NCBI GenBank assembly: GCA_964637705.1
Contig: CAZWVM010000016.1
Span: 1 to 30,190 of the forward strand
Length of the DNA: 30,190 nucleotides
Origin: CAZWVM01 sp964637705
GTDB lineage: Bacteria; UBA8481
Reading direction: 5' to 3'
Below are positions 6,918 through 15,002 of the stretch, in pieces (within the stretch, counting starts at the first letter, position 1; each line of letters opens with the position of its first letter). The position numbers and the translations under genes are program-made. Under the pieces are notes generated by a model. That model was not told the DNA's origin, did not search any database, and was given only the letters and a program-made list of their open reading frames with translations.

Positions 6918-7865
6918 TCAGGCGAGATCCTCGTCCGCGAGGCGGGCCTCGTAGAACTCCGTGAACTTGCGCCAGTCCGGCCCTTCCATGTGCGCGATCG
7001 CGGTGCGCGGGTGCCGATTCATGATCCCGGTGATCATGTAGGGCAGTTGATAGCCCCAGCGGTACTTCTCGAGCAGGTCGACGAAGTCGGAAGAGATGAC
7101 GTCGAGGATGGGCCGCAGGTTGAACTTGGGGTTCTTGAGGAATCCCATCAGGAGTTCCGTCGGGCAATTGCCGCAGCCGCGGCCCATGCCGTAGATGGTG
7201 CAGTCGAGGTAGTTGATCCCCTTGATGATGCCCTCGACGGTGTTGGCGAAGGCGAGTTGCTGGTTGTTGTGAGTGTGGATGCCGACCTTCTTGGAGGGAC
7301 AGTTCCGGATGTACTTCATGGCGAGGTAGTGAACCTGCTCGGAGTAGAGGTAGCCGAAGGAGTCGACGAGGTAGACGCCGTCGACGGCTTTCGACTCCTC
7401 GACCTGCCTCAGGGCCTCGTCGAGATCCGGCTCCAGGGCGTGCGAGACGGCCATGATGTTGACGAAGGTCTCGTAGCCCTTCTCCTTCAACTGCTCGATC
7501 AGGGCGAGCGCCTTGTCGATGTCCTTGACGTAACAGGCGACCCGGTAGGTGTTGACGAGGGAGTTCGAGCGGCTCGGTACATCGGAAACTTCGAAGCGCC
7601 CCACATCGCCCATCAACGAGATCTTCGTGTCGCAGGCCTCGGCCACCTGCTCGATGTCGCGCTCGTCGCAGAACTTCCAGGGCCCGAACTCGTCGGAAGA
7701 AAACTGGCTGCGCGAGGACTTGTATCCGAGTTCCATGTAATCGACGCCCGCGTGCTTCAGGGCCTGGAAGACGCGCTTCACGAAATCGTGCGAGAACTTG
7801 TGGTCGTTGCAGAGTCCTCCATCGCGGATGGTGCAGTCGAAGACCTTGATCTGCGGGCGAAACAT
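6918..7865 (-). CDS. DRE-TIM metallolyase / 4-hydroxy-2-oxovalerate aldolase-like protein
   Basis: 315 residues. The DRE-TIM signature is near the N-terminus (FDCTIRDGG, residues 9-17, with the metal-binding Asp and catalytic Arg), and the second metal site is the HTHNN motif in VGIHTHNNQQLA. The loop GMGRGCGNCPTE matches the family position where glycine-rich residues close the barrel. The superfamily (HMG-CoA lyase, isopropylmalate synthase, 4-hydroxy-2-oxovalerate aldolase) performs Mg/Mn-dependent aldol cleavage or condensation. This short single-barrel form lacks the regulatory domain of isopropylmalate synthase and resembles the 'aldolase catalytic domain' group of unknown substrate. 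The ATG at 7865 has AGAGAGGAA eight bases upstream. Protein is richer in Lys, Tyr and Asn than its neighbours. It stands alone, divergent from the kinase gene. Confidence 0.82.
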   Translation of the reverse strand: MFRPQIKVFDCTIRDGGLCNDHKFSHDFVKRVFQALKHAGVDYMELGYKSSRSQFSSDEFGPWKFCDERDIEQVAEACDTKISLMGDVGRFEVSDVPSRSNSLVNTYRVACYVKDIDKALALIEQLKEKGYETFVNIMAVSHALEPDLDEALRQVEESKAVDGVYLVDSFGYLYSEQVHYLAMKYIRNCPSKKVGIHTHNNQQLAFANTVEGIIKGINYLDCTIYGMGRGCGNCPTELLMGFLKNPKFNLRPILDVISSDFVDLLEKYRWGYQLPYMITGIMNRHPRTAIAHMEGPDWRKFTEFYEARLADEDLA

Positions 7866-8006
7866 GTGAAATTCCTCTCTTTCATGCCGGATCCCGAGAC
7901 CCAGCGAAGCGACGAGGGAACCAGATGCACTGAATTCTGTCAATGCCCGAAAGGGACGGGCCCGTACCCCTACTCCGCTGTGGCACTTTTCGATAGAATA
8001 CCGGCC
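7866..8006. promoter_or_regulatory. Divergent promoter region between the aldolase-like gene and the giant kinase gene
   Basis: 141 bp. For the minus direction a perfect TTGACA is present at 7943-7938, but the expected -10 position has no good match. For the plus direction TAGAAT (7994-7999, five of six to TATAAT) ends seven bases before the GTG at 8007, which fits a leaderless transcript, with no recognisable -35. A 10-bp palindrome ACGGGCCCGT (7956-7965), flanked by GGG and CCC, lies between and could be an operator. All assignments are tentative. Confidence 0.35.
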
Positions 8007-11000
8007 GTGCCGACCTCCGGATCCCAGACCCCTGATCGCATTCTGATCGTCGAGGATGACGAGGCCAATCTCGACCTCCTGGGCGAGTTTCTCGAGTCGG
8101 AAGGCTATCGGGTTCAGAATGCCATGAACCTCGCGGCCGGCCTGAACAGGATCGAGCAGGAACCTCCCGATCTCTGCCTCGTCGACGTCAACCTTCCGGA
8201 CGGAGATGGCATCGAACTCTGTCGACGTTTGAAATCGGATGAGAGCACTCGTGACATATCGGTCATCCTGATGTCGGGGACGCGGATCGACGAGGAGACC
8301 CGCGGAGCCGGGCTGGAGTCCGAAGCCGACGATTTCCTGCAGAAGCCGATATCCCTTCGCGTCCTGCTGGCTCGCATCCGCTCCTCGCTCCGGCTCCGCC
8401 ATGCCGAACGCCTCCTGCGTGAACAGAAACGCTTCTTCGAAACTCTCCTGGAAACCCTGCCCGTTCCCGTCTTCATCAAGAACCGCGAAGGGTGCTACTC
8501 GGGCTGCAACAAGGCGTTCGAGGATTTCCTGGGGCGGCCGGCGTCGGAGATCCTGGGAAGAACGGTCCACGAGATCGCACCGCGGGACCTGGCGGACCGC
8601 TACCGCGAGATGGACGAAGGTCTCTTCGCCGAGGGGAAAACGCAGGTCTACGAGTGGAAGGTGATGTCGGCAGGCGGCGACGAACGCGTCGTCGTCTTCC
8701 ACAAGGCACCCCTGAGGGACTCCCGGGAAGAGATCATCGGCCTGATCGGCGGCATCATCGACATCACCGAACAGGTGCGCGCCCGGGAGGAACTCGAGGC
8801 GCAGAAGCGTTTTCTCGAGTCGGCCACGGAAGCGCTGGCCCATCCGTTCTACGTCGTCGATGCAAAGACCTACCAGATCGTCCTCGCCAATTCCGCCGCC
8901 CGGGCCGGCCGCTTCTCAGGGGCCCTGACCTGCCACGCCATGAGCCATGGCTCGGACCGCCCCTGCGGCGGCGGCGATCATCTCTGCCCTCTTGACGAGA
9001 TGCGCCGGACCCGTAAGCCCGTCGTGGTGGAACACCGGCATGTCGATGCGGAGGGGCATCTGCACGACGTCGAGGTCCGGGCCTATCCGGTGCTGGACGC
9101 GAGCGGGGAACTGGTCCGGATGATCGAGTATTCCTTCGACATCACGGAGCGGAAAAGGACCGAGGCGCGGCTCTCGGAGAGCGAAGCCCGGTATCGCGCG
9201 CTGATCGAGTCCGCCCCGGAGGCGATGGTCGTCGCGGACGCGAAGACGGGGCGGATCGTGGACGCCAACGCCCGCGCACTGTCGCTCTTCGGCTACGCAC
9301 GCCGCGAACTTCTGGAGATCGCCTTCACGGACCTGGCGCCTCCGCCTGAACGCGGCGAGACGCGACGCCTCTTCCGCGATTTCATTTTCATGGGCGAGGG
9401 CCGCGCCGAAACGGTTCGTCTTGTCCGAAGGGACGGAAGAACCCTGCCCGTCTCGATCAGCGCGCGCGTCCTCATCCTGGAGGGCTCGAGACGTCTCCTC
9501 GCGATCATCCACGACCGCACCGAGAAGGAGGCGCTCCACGAGGCGCTCCGCCATGTGATGCAGTCGGCGGCGGGCGTGACCGAGACGGGTTACCTCGACG
9601 CCGTCACCTCCGGCATGGCGCGCGCGCTCGGCGCCGACATCGCGCTCTGCGGTTCCTTCGTCGGCCCAGTGGTCCAGACCCTGTCGCTCTTCGTCGACGG
9701 CGCCCAGGTCCCCAACATCGAATATCCCTTGCGCGGCACGCCCTGCGAGCAGGCGAAGCAGGACGGCTCCTGCTGCTTCGCGCACGACGTTGCCGCTCTC
9801 TTTCCCGAGGACGCCGTTCTCGCCGAGATGGGGATCGATGGCTATGTCGGCATCCGCCTTCACGATCCGGATGGAGCTCCCATCGGCCACCTTGCCGTCC
9901 TCTTCCGCCGCGAAATCGAGAACACTTCGATCGTGATGGACGTGCTGCGGATCTTCGCCTCACGGACGGCGGCGGAATTGGCGCGCTGGAAGACGACGCG
10001 AAGCCTGGTCCAGAGCGAGGAGCGCTATCGAACCCTGACCGACGCCACGCCCGACGCGGTCTTCCTCCTCGACGCCGAGGGGCGCTACCACTTCGTCAAC
10101 CGTCCCGGCGCCTCCATGCTCGGCCGCGCGCCCGAAGACCTCGTCGGCCGCACGATCTTCGATGTCTTTCCGCCGCCTGCGGCGGAAGGCTACCTCGCCG
10201 CGGTGCGTCACGTCATGGCGACCCGGCGCGCCCAGTCGGACGAGAACCTGCTCGTTACCGCCGCTCGGCCGCTCTGGATGGACATCCGCCTGATCCCGGT
10301 CCCGAACGAGGAAGGAAAGGTCACGCGCGTCCTGGGCATCGCTCGCGACATCACGAGTCGGAAGCAGGCCGAGGAGTCGCGGTCCAAGAGCGAAACGAGG
10401 TATCGCAAGCTCTTCGACCTGGCGCGGGACGCGATCATCGTGGCCGATGCCGAGAGCGGGATCATCCTCGACGCGAACGAGGAGGCGAGCCGCCTCACCG
10501 GTCGCCCTCGCGAAGAACTGGTCGGCCTGCACCAGAGCCGTCTCCACCCCGACGATCTCAGGGAGAGCGCGGTGGACCACTTCCGAATGCACATATCGGA
10601 TGGAGGCGCGGCCCCGACGCCCCACGTCGTGATCACCTCCGACGGACGCCGCGTTCCCGTCGAAATCAGCGCCCGGGTCATCGTCCAGGAGGATGGGCGC
10701 AGTGTCGTGCAGGGGCTCTTCCGCGACATGAGCGAACGAGAGCGCGAGGAGCGGCAGCGCGACCTGCACGAGAAACGCATGACCTTCTTCCTCGACCTCT
10801 CGTCCCGGTTCTCGGAGATGTCCGAGCGGGAACTCGTGCGCGCGGCCCTCGACGAGGCCGTGATGCTGACCGGGAGTGAAATCGGATATTTCCATTTCGT
10901 CGAGGAGAACGAAAACAGGATTCGTCTCTTCACCTGGACCGGCAACGTCATGGAATCCTGCGCGCTGGCCAAGGAGGGGGAATACGCCCTCGAGGAGGCG

Positions 11001-12317
11001 GGAGTGTGGGCCGATTGCGTCCGGCGCCGCGCGCCGGTCGTCCACAACGACTACCAGGGCCTGCCCGGGCGCAAGGGCTACCCCGAGGGACACACGCACG
11101 TGGCGAGGCACGCCAGCGTCCCGGTCTTCGACGAGGGGCGGATCCGTATGATCCTCGGCGTGGGCAACAAGAAGGAGCCCTATGATGACGGGGACGTGGC
11201 CCAGCTTTGGCTCATGGCGACCGAGATCTGGTCGCTGATCTGCCGCCGCAGGGCAATCGAGGAGAGCCGGAGGCTCCTGCGGGCCGTCGAACAGAGCACG
11301 GCTTCGATCGTCATCACCGACCGCGACGGGCGCATCGAGTATGCCAACCCGCGGGCCGCGGAAACGACGGGGTATTCTCCCGCGGAGCTTCTCGGTCAGA
11401 ACCCCCGCGTGCTCAAATCGGGGGAGATGTCCCCGGAGGAATACAGGAAACTGTGGGAAACGATCGCCTCCGGCGCGGACTGGAAGGGAGAGTTCCACAA
11501 CAGGCGCAAGGACGGAAGCCTGTACTGGGAAAGCGCGATCATCTCGCCGATCCGCGACGACCGTGGCATGGTGACGCATTACGTGGCGGTGAAGGAGGAC
11601 ATCACCGAGCGGAAGAGGATGGAGGAGGAGCGGTTCGCGGCGATCGAGAAGGAGGCCATGCTCGGTCGATTGGCCGCGACCGTCGCCCACGAGGTGAACA
11701 ATCCCCTCTTCGCCATCAAGATGCAGGCGGACTCCCTGGCGCGCCTTCTCGCCGGCGAGGAGAAGAAGGAGACGAAGATCCGGCTGATCCAGGAGCAGGT
11801 CGACCGGATCGGACGCACCGTCCGTGCGCTTCTCGGGCTCGCCCGGCGCCCCTCCGAGGGCGTGGGCGAGGTCGATCTTGCCGAACTCCTGAGAGGTGTG
11901 CTCCTCCTCTACGAAGTCGGCTTCGTCTCCCGCAACGTCGCCGTCACCGTCCATTCCGATCCGGACCTGCCCGCGATCACCGCCCACGGAGACCGACTCC
12001 AGCAGGTCTTCATCAACATCCTGGAAAACGCGCGGCAGGCCGTCGGCGCCGGCGGTCGGATCGACGTCAGCCTCCGTCGCACCCCGGAGCGAACCGTGGA
12101 GATCCTCTTCGAGGATACGGGCCCCGGCTTCGGCGATATCGACCCCGAGAAGGTCTTCGAGCCGAAATACACGACCAAGCCGACGGGCACGGGTCTCGGG
12201 CTCACCATCACGAGACGCATCATCCAGGAGCATGGCGGGACGATCACGGCCGGGAACCGGCGCGCCGACGAAGGCGGCGGCGCTCGCTTCCGGATCACGC
12301 TTCCCGGCCGGGCATGA
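8007..12317 (+). CDS. Hybrid sensor histidine kinase REC-PAS-PAS-PAS-GAF-PAS-PAS-GAF-PAS-HisKA-HATPase
   Basis: About 1436 residues, no membrane segment, so a cytoplasmic multi-input kinase. Order with rough positions: receiver 10-125 (Asp17, Asp18, phosphoacceptor Asp60, Lys113), PAS 142-256, PAS 268-382, PAS 394-504, GAF 528-656, PAS 675-785, PAS 797-910, GAF 930-1080, PAS 1089-1201, HisKA with AHEVNNPL (His1228), and HATPase with NILENA, DTGPGFGD and GTGLGL boxes. The second PAS carries a Cys/His cluster (Cys309, His310, His313, Cys320, Cys327) of the kind seen in PAS domains of anaerobes and possibly binding a metal or cofactor. The start is uncertain: GTG 8007 lies seven bases after TAGAAT and nine residues before the receiver; ATG 7884 and GTG 7980 are alternatives; none has a Shine-Dalgarno. 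It overlaps the NtrC-type gene by ATGA, so they are a cognate pair. Confidence 0.93.
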   Translation: MPTSGSQTPDRILIVEDDEANLDLLGEFLESEGYRVQNAMNLAAGLNRIEQEPPDLCLVDVNLPDGDGIELCRRLKSDESTRDISVILMSGTRIDEETRGAGLESEADDFLQKPISLRVLLARIRSSLRLRHAERLLREQKRFFETLLETLPVPVFIKNREGCYSGCNKAFEDFLGRPASEILGRTVHEIAPRDLADRYREMDEGLFAEGKTQVYEWKVMSAGGDERVVVFHKAPLRDSREEIIGLIGGIIDITEQVRAREELEAQKRFLESATEALAHPFYVVDAKTYQIVLANSAARAGRFSGALTCHAMSHGSDRPCGGGDHLCPLDEMRRTRKPVVVEHRHVDAEGHLHDVEVRAYPVLDASGELVRMIEYSFDITERKRTEARLSESEARYRALIESAPEAMVVADAKTGRIVDANARALSLFGYARRELLEIAFTDLAPPPERGETRRLFRDFIFMGEGRAETVRLVRRDGRTLPVSISARVLILEGSRRLLAIIHDRTEKEALHEALRHVMQSAAGVTETGYLDAVTSGMARALGADIALCGSFVGPVVQTLSLFVDGAQVPNIEYPLRGTPCEQAKQDGSCCFAHDVAALFPEDAVLAEMGIDGYVGIRLHDPDGAPIGHLAVLFRREIENTSIVMDVLRIFASRTAAELARWKTTRSLVQSEERYRTLTDATPDAVFLLDAEGRYHFVNRPGASMLGRAPEDLVGRTIFDVFPPPAAEGYLAAVRHVMATRRAQSDENLLVTAARPLWMDIRLIPVPNEEGKVTRVLGIARDITSRKQAEESRSKSETRYRKLFDLARDAIIVADAESGIILDANEEASRLTGRPREELVGLHQSRLHPDDLRESAVDHFRMHISDGGAAPTPHVVITSDGRRVPVEISARVIVQEDGRSVVQGLFRDMSEREREERQRDLHEKRMTFFLDLSSRFSEMSERELVRAALDEAVMLTGSEIGYFHFVEENENRIRLFTWTGNVMESCALAKEGEYALEEAGVWADCVRRRAPVVHNDYQGLPGRKGYPEGHTHVARHASVPVFDEGRIRMILGVGNKKEPYDDGDVAQLWLMATEIWSLICRRRAIEESRRLLRAVEQSTASIVITDRDGRIEYANPRAAETTGYSPAELLGQNPRVLKSGEMSPEEYRKLWETIASGADWKGEFHNRRKDGSLYWESAIISPIRDDRGMVTHYVAVKEDITERKRMEEERFAAIEKEAMLGRLAATVAHEVNNPLFAIKMQADSLARLLAGEEKKETKIRLIQEQVDRIGRTVRALLGLARRPSEGVGEVDLAELLRGVLLLYEVGFVSRNVAVTVHSDPDLPAITAHGDRLQQVFINILENARQAVGAGGRIDVSLRRTPERTVEILFEDTGPGFGDIDPEKVFEPKYTTKPTGTGLGLTITRRIIQEHGGTITAGNRRADEGGGARFRITLPGRA

Positions 12318-13657
12318 GAATTCTCGTCGTCGAAGACGATGCGGCCGTGCTCTCCGGCCTCGTGGAGATCCTCGAGGAGAACGGTCACGACACCTCGGCG
12401 GCCGTCTCCGCCGACGATGCCCTGAAGCGGGATTTGTCCGCCGTCGACCTCCTCCTGACCGACCTCGTTCTGCCCGGCTCCAACGGGCTCGAACTCCTCG
12501 CCGAAGCCAGGAAGCGAAGGCCGTCCATCGCCGTCATCCTCATGACCGGTAACGCCTCGATCCCGACCGCGGTCGAGGCGATGAAGCGCGGCGCCTTGAC
12601 TTACCTGACCAAGCCCTTCGACCCCGAGGAACTCCTGATCCACGTCCGCGAGCTCGCCGAAACCCTGAAGCTGAGGGAGCAGGCCCTGCGGGGCGGGCGC
12701 GGCGGACTGGTCGGATCGAGCCCGAGGATGAGGACCGTATACCGGGAGATCGACTCGGCGGCCGCATCGGATGCGCCGGTGCTCATCACGGGTGAAACCG
12801 GAACGGGAAAAGAGCTGGCCGCTCACGCCATCCACGAGGCCTCCGCCCGGCGCCGCGGCCCCTTCGTCGCCGTCAACGTCGGGGCGATTCCTCGCGAGTT
12901 GGCCGAAAGCGAGCTCTTCGGGCACGAAGCCGGCGCCTTCACGGGAGCCGGACGGAAAAAGGCGGGACGCTTCGCTCTCGCTTCCGGCGGTACGCTCTTT
13001 CTAGACGAGATCAACTCCCTGCCGCTGGATCTTCAGCCGAAGCTTCTCCGCGCGATCGAGACGCGCGAAATCTGGCCGCTCGGCGCGGAGCGGTGCCTGA
13101 ACGTCGATATCCGCGTGATCGCGGCCTCGAACCAGAACCTCCCCGACCGTGTCCGCAGGGGGGACTTTCGCGAGGACCTCTTCTTCCGCCTGAACGTCCT
13201 CCCTGTCGGCATGCCCTCGGTCTCCGAGCACCCCGAGGATATTCCGGCGATCTGCCGCAGTCTTCTCGACCGCATGCAGGCGCCTGGTGAATCCCTCGAG
13301 ATTTCCGCCGGTGCGCTGGCCCTCCTCCTGAGATGCGAATGGCCGGGAAACGTGAGACAGATATCCAACGTATTGGAGAGAGCGCGCGCACAGAAAGGAA
13401 CCGGCCCGCGCGGCCGGATCGTGTTCGACGAAGGGGACCTCGATGTCTCTCCTCCCGATCGCGATGCGAAGGTTCTTCCGTTCCGGCAGGCCCGTCAGAG
13501 AGCCGCGGACGAGTGGGCGCGCCGCCGCATCCAGGCGACGTTGCACGAATGTGAAGGCAACATATCTGAAACGGCGCGACGCCTCAGGATCAACCGGAAC
13601 GCACTCTTCAGGCTCATCAAAAGATTGGGGATTCAGCGGAAAAGCGTATCGCCTTGA
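12314..13657 (+). CDS. NtrC-family sigma54-dependent response regulator
   Basis: 447 residues. Receiver 1-120 (Asp8, Asp9, phosphoacceptor Asp50, Lys100), a central AAA+ domain with Walker A GETGTGKE (160-167), an intact GAFTGA loop (207-212) that contacts sigma54, and Walker B TLFLDE (227-232), then a Fis-type helix-turn-helix at the end (NISETARRLRINRNALFRLIKRLGI region, described here by its ends). Phosphorylation should allow ATP-driven opening of sigma54 promoters. The ATG overlaps the kinase stop by four bases; the kinase His1228 is the likely phosphodonor. I found no convincing GG-N10-GC sigma54 promoter inside the window, so the target genes may lie elsewhere. Confidence 0.96.
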   Translation: MRILVVEDDAAVLSGLVEILEENGHDTSAAVSADDALKRDLSAVDLLLTDLVLPGSNGLELLAEARKRRPSIAVILMTGNASIPTAVEAMKRGALTYLTKPFDPEELLIHVRELAETLKLREQALRGGRGGLVGSSPRMRTVYREIDSAAASDAPVLITGETGTGKELAAHAIHEASARRRGPFVAVNVGAIPRELAESELFGHEAGAFTGAGRKKAGRFALASGGTLFLDEINSLPLDLQPKLLRAIETREIWPLGAERCLNVDIRVIAASNQNLPDRVRRGDFREDLFFRLNVLPVGMPSVSEHPEDIPAICRSLLDRMQAPGESLEISAGALALLLRCEWPGNVRQISNVLERARAQKGTGPRGRIVFDEGDLDVSPPDRDAKVLPFRQARQRAADEWARRRIQATLHECEGNISETARRLRINRNALFRLIKRLGIQRKSVSP

Positions 13658-13681
13658 AGAGATAGATATATCTCATATAAT
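13654..13681 (+). promoter_or_regulatory. Candidate sigma70-type promoter for the chemosensory operon
   Basis: TTGAAG (13654-13659, four of six to TTGACA) overlaps the stop codon of the NtrC-type gene; after a 16-bp spacer comes a perfect TATAAT (13676-13681). The spacer contains the dyad GAGATA GATA TATCTC (13659-13674), a possible operator. The start point would be about 13688, giving a leader of about 125 bases that includes the 15-bp hairpin at 13717-13752. The AT-rich character stands out sharply from the surrounding GC-rich DNA. Confidence 0.55.
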
Positions 13682-13716
13682 TGCAAACATTAGCAGGATT
13701 TCAGCTCATCCATCGA

Positions 13717-13752
13717 AACCATAAGTATCGCCTATGAGCGATACTTATGGTT
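13717..13752. repeat. Perfect 15-bp inverted repeat upstream of the chemosensory operon
   Basis: AACCATAAGTATCGC (13717-13731) and GCGATACTTATGGTT (13738-13752) are perfect reverse complements around CTATGA. In RNA this is a stable hairpin in the leader of the operon; in DNA it is a possible operator. A T5 run begins only 10 bases after the stem, so it is not a standard intrinsic terminator. Either a regulatory leader element or a weak terminator for the upstream pair is possible. Confidence 0.7.
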
Positions 13753-13785
13753 ATAACTCTCGTTTTTCCAACATTCTTCGATTGG

Positions 13786-13800
13786 TATGCAATCTGCATA
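13786..13800. repeat. Palindrome TATGCA-ATC-TGCATA just before the first chemosensory gene
   Basis: Two perfect 6-bp arms around ATC, ending 12 bases before the ATG at 13813. It overlaps CATAAT (13797-13802), a -10-like hexamer that would give a leaderless or near-leaderless transcript. It may be a repressor site over a second promoter; this is inference. Confidence 0.35.
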
Positions 13801-13812
13801 ATTTTCCTCTTC

Positions 13813-14640
13813 ATGAGTCAGAAAAGCGTGCTTATCGCCGAAGACGACCTGCCCGTGATGATCGGTCTCAGGGAGATGCTCGAAGAGGCGGGTTGGGTCG
13901 TTTCGGTCGCTTCCGATGGTAAACAGGCCCTGTCCCAGTTCCATCAGAAACCGACCGATATCGTGCTCACCGATCTCCTGATGCCCCGGTTGGACGGGAT
14001 CGGTCTCCTGCAGGAACTCCGATCCGAGCATCCCGACGTTCCCGTCGTCGTCCTGACAGGTTTCGGCACGGTGGACCGATGCCGGGACGCCCTGCGCGCC
14101 GGCGCCACGGACTTCCTGCAGAAGCCCTGCGACGAAAAGAACCTTCTGAAGGTTCTCGACCGCGCCCATGGACGGATCACCGAGTTGCGTCTCATGGAGG
14201 AGTCGGGCCGTACCGGTTCCCATTCCTTCTCGATGGAGGTTCCCGCCGATATCACGCGGCGCACCGTCGTGACCGGCCAGATCCTCGCCGTCGCGGACGC
14301 CGCCGGGTTCCGTTCCCGGCGTTGGGAAGTGCGGCTGGCCTTCGACGAGGCCTTCACCAACGCCGTCGTGCACGGCACCATGTCCAACCCCGATCTTTCG
14401 ATCCGCATCGAAGCGGTCTTCCAGGGCGACGAGGGGACGATCACGGTCGTGGATCCAGGCCCGGGGTTCGACCCCTCGGTCATCACGGACACGATCCGTG
14501 AATCCCCCGGAGGCCGGGGACTTTTCCTCATCCGTTCCTTCTGTGACAGGGCCGAGTGGAGCGGGAAAGGGAACGTCTGCCGCATGACGTTCCGGAGGCG
14601 GAAGGGCGAGCCCGTCCCGGCGGCGGAGCGGTCCTCATGA
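13813..14640 (+). CDS. Receiver domain fused to an RsbW/SpoIIAB-like serine kinase (anti-sigma type) domain
   Basis: 275 residues. N-terminal receiver 1-120 with Asp11, Asp12, phosphoacceptor Asp54 and Lys104. After a short linker, residues 138-265 form a compact HATPase domain: N box DEAFTNAVVHG (178-188), G1 VDPGPGFDP (213-221) and G2 GGRGLFLI (233-240). This brief form, without a HisKA dimerisation domain, is the RsbW/SpoIIAB-like type that binds a sigma factor or phosphorylates a STAS protein on serine. The next gene is exactly such a STAS protein, overlapping by ATGA. The start at 13813 was chosen because MSQKSVLIAEDD begins the receiver; there is no Shine-Dalgarno. CheA of this operon is the obvious candidate phosphodonor, so phosphorylation could control the kinase or its binding; that link is inferred. 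Confidence 0.92.
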   Translation: MSQKSVLIAEDDLPVMIGLREMLEEAGWVVSVASDGKQALSQFHQKPTDIVLTDLLMPRLDGIGLLQELRSEHPDVPVVVLTGFGTVDRCRDALRAGATDFLQKPCDEKNLLKVLDRAHGRITELRLMEESGRTGSHSFSMEVPADITRRTVVTGQILAVADAAGFRSRRWEVRLAFDEAFTNAVVHGTMSNPDLSIRIEAVFQGDEGTITVVDPGPGFDPSVITDTIRESPGGRGLFLIRSFCDRAEWSGKGNVCRMTFRRRKGEPVPAAERSS

Positions 14641-15002
14641 TGGAGATCCGCGAATCCCTGGAGAACGGCGCGCACGTCATCGCGCTCATCGGTTCCGCGG
14701 AGGACGCCCAGCTTTCCGAGATGGATTCCCTTCTCGAGTCTCTCGGTTCGAAGCGCGTCATTCTCGATCTCTCGCGTCTCGACTACCTGAACTCGCAGGG
14801 CATCTCGGTTCTCCTCATGGCCTGGCGCCGGGCTCGTCGCGAATCCGGGCGATTCGTCCTGGCCGCGCCGCGGGGCGCCGTTCGCAAGCTGTTCGAGATC
14901 ACGCGGCTCAGTTCCTTCATCCTGACGCGTGACACGCTGGAGGAGGCCCTGTCCCTCGTGTCGCCCCCGCCGGCCGATTCCAAGGTGAAAGGTCCCGCAT
15001 GA
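14637..15002 (+). CDS. STAS-domain anti-anti-sigma factor-like protein
   Basis: 121 residues, the size of a single STAS domain (SpoIIAA/RsbV type). The pattern VILDLSRLDYLNSQGISVLLMAW contains the canonical phospho-site loop; Ser53 occupies the position of the serine phosphorylated by RsbW-type kinases, although the usual DSSG is NSQG here (text split by position: 41-62). Unphosphorylated STAS proteins bind the anti-sigma kinase and release its target. The first of two adjacent ATGs was chosen: it overlaps the previous stop and has GGAG eight bases upstream. It overlaps cheW by ATGA, placing it firmly in the operon. Together with the preceding gene it forms a partner-switching module. Confidence 0.92.
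   Translation: MMEIRESLENGAHVIALIGSAEDAQLSEMDSLLESLGSKRVILDLSRLDYLNSQGISVLLMAWRRARRESGRFVLAAPRGAVRKLFEITRLSSFILTRDTLEEALSLVSPPPADSKVKGPA

Noticed and set aside
6916..6928. 13-bp sequence GGTCAGGCGAGAT shared with 24572-24584 inside the inverted-repeat core.
   Set aside because: Several 13-bp matches are expected by chance in 30 kb; the first copy is part of the aldolase 3' end and has no surrounding similarity.
7981..7996. TGGCAC-N5-GATAG, resembling a sigma54 -24 element next to a gene pair with a sigma54 activator.
   Set aside because: The -12 position has TA in place of the required GC; the GG-N10-GC rule fails.
6990..8006. Upstream extension of the kinase frame by up to 339 codons.
   Set aside because: It lies antisense to the aldolase-like gene and has no kinase-like or other recognisable sequence; the receiver begins just after 8007.
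9960..12233. A 757-codon minus-strand open frame opposite the giant kinase gene.
   Set aside because: Shadow of GC-rich kinase codons; no domain signature, and the plus strand has complete kinase motifs.
13717..13767. The 15-bp hairpin as a classical intrinsic terminator.
   Set aside because: The stem is not GC-rich at its base and the T-run starts 10 bases after it; a leader or operator role is equally possible.
13747..13812. Upstream ATG at 13747 as the start of the receiver-RsbW-like gene.
   Set aside because: It lies inside the right arm of the 15-bp hairpin, adds a hydrophobic non-receiver segment, and the receiver begins naturally at MSQKSVLIAEDD.
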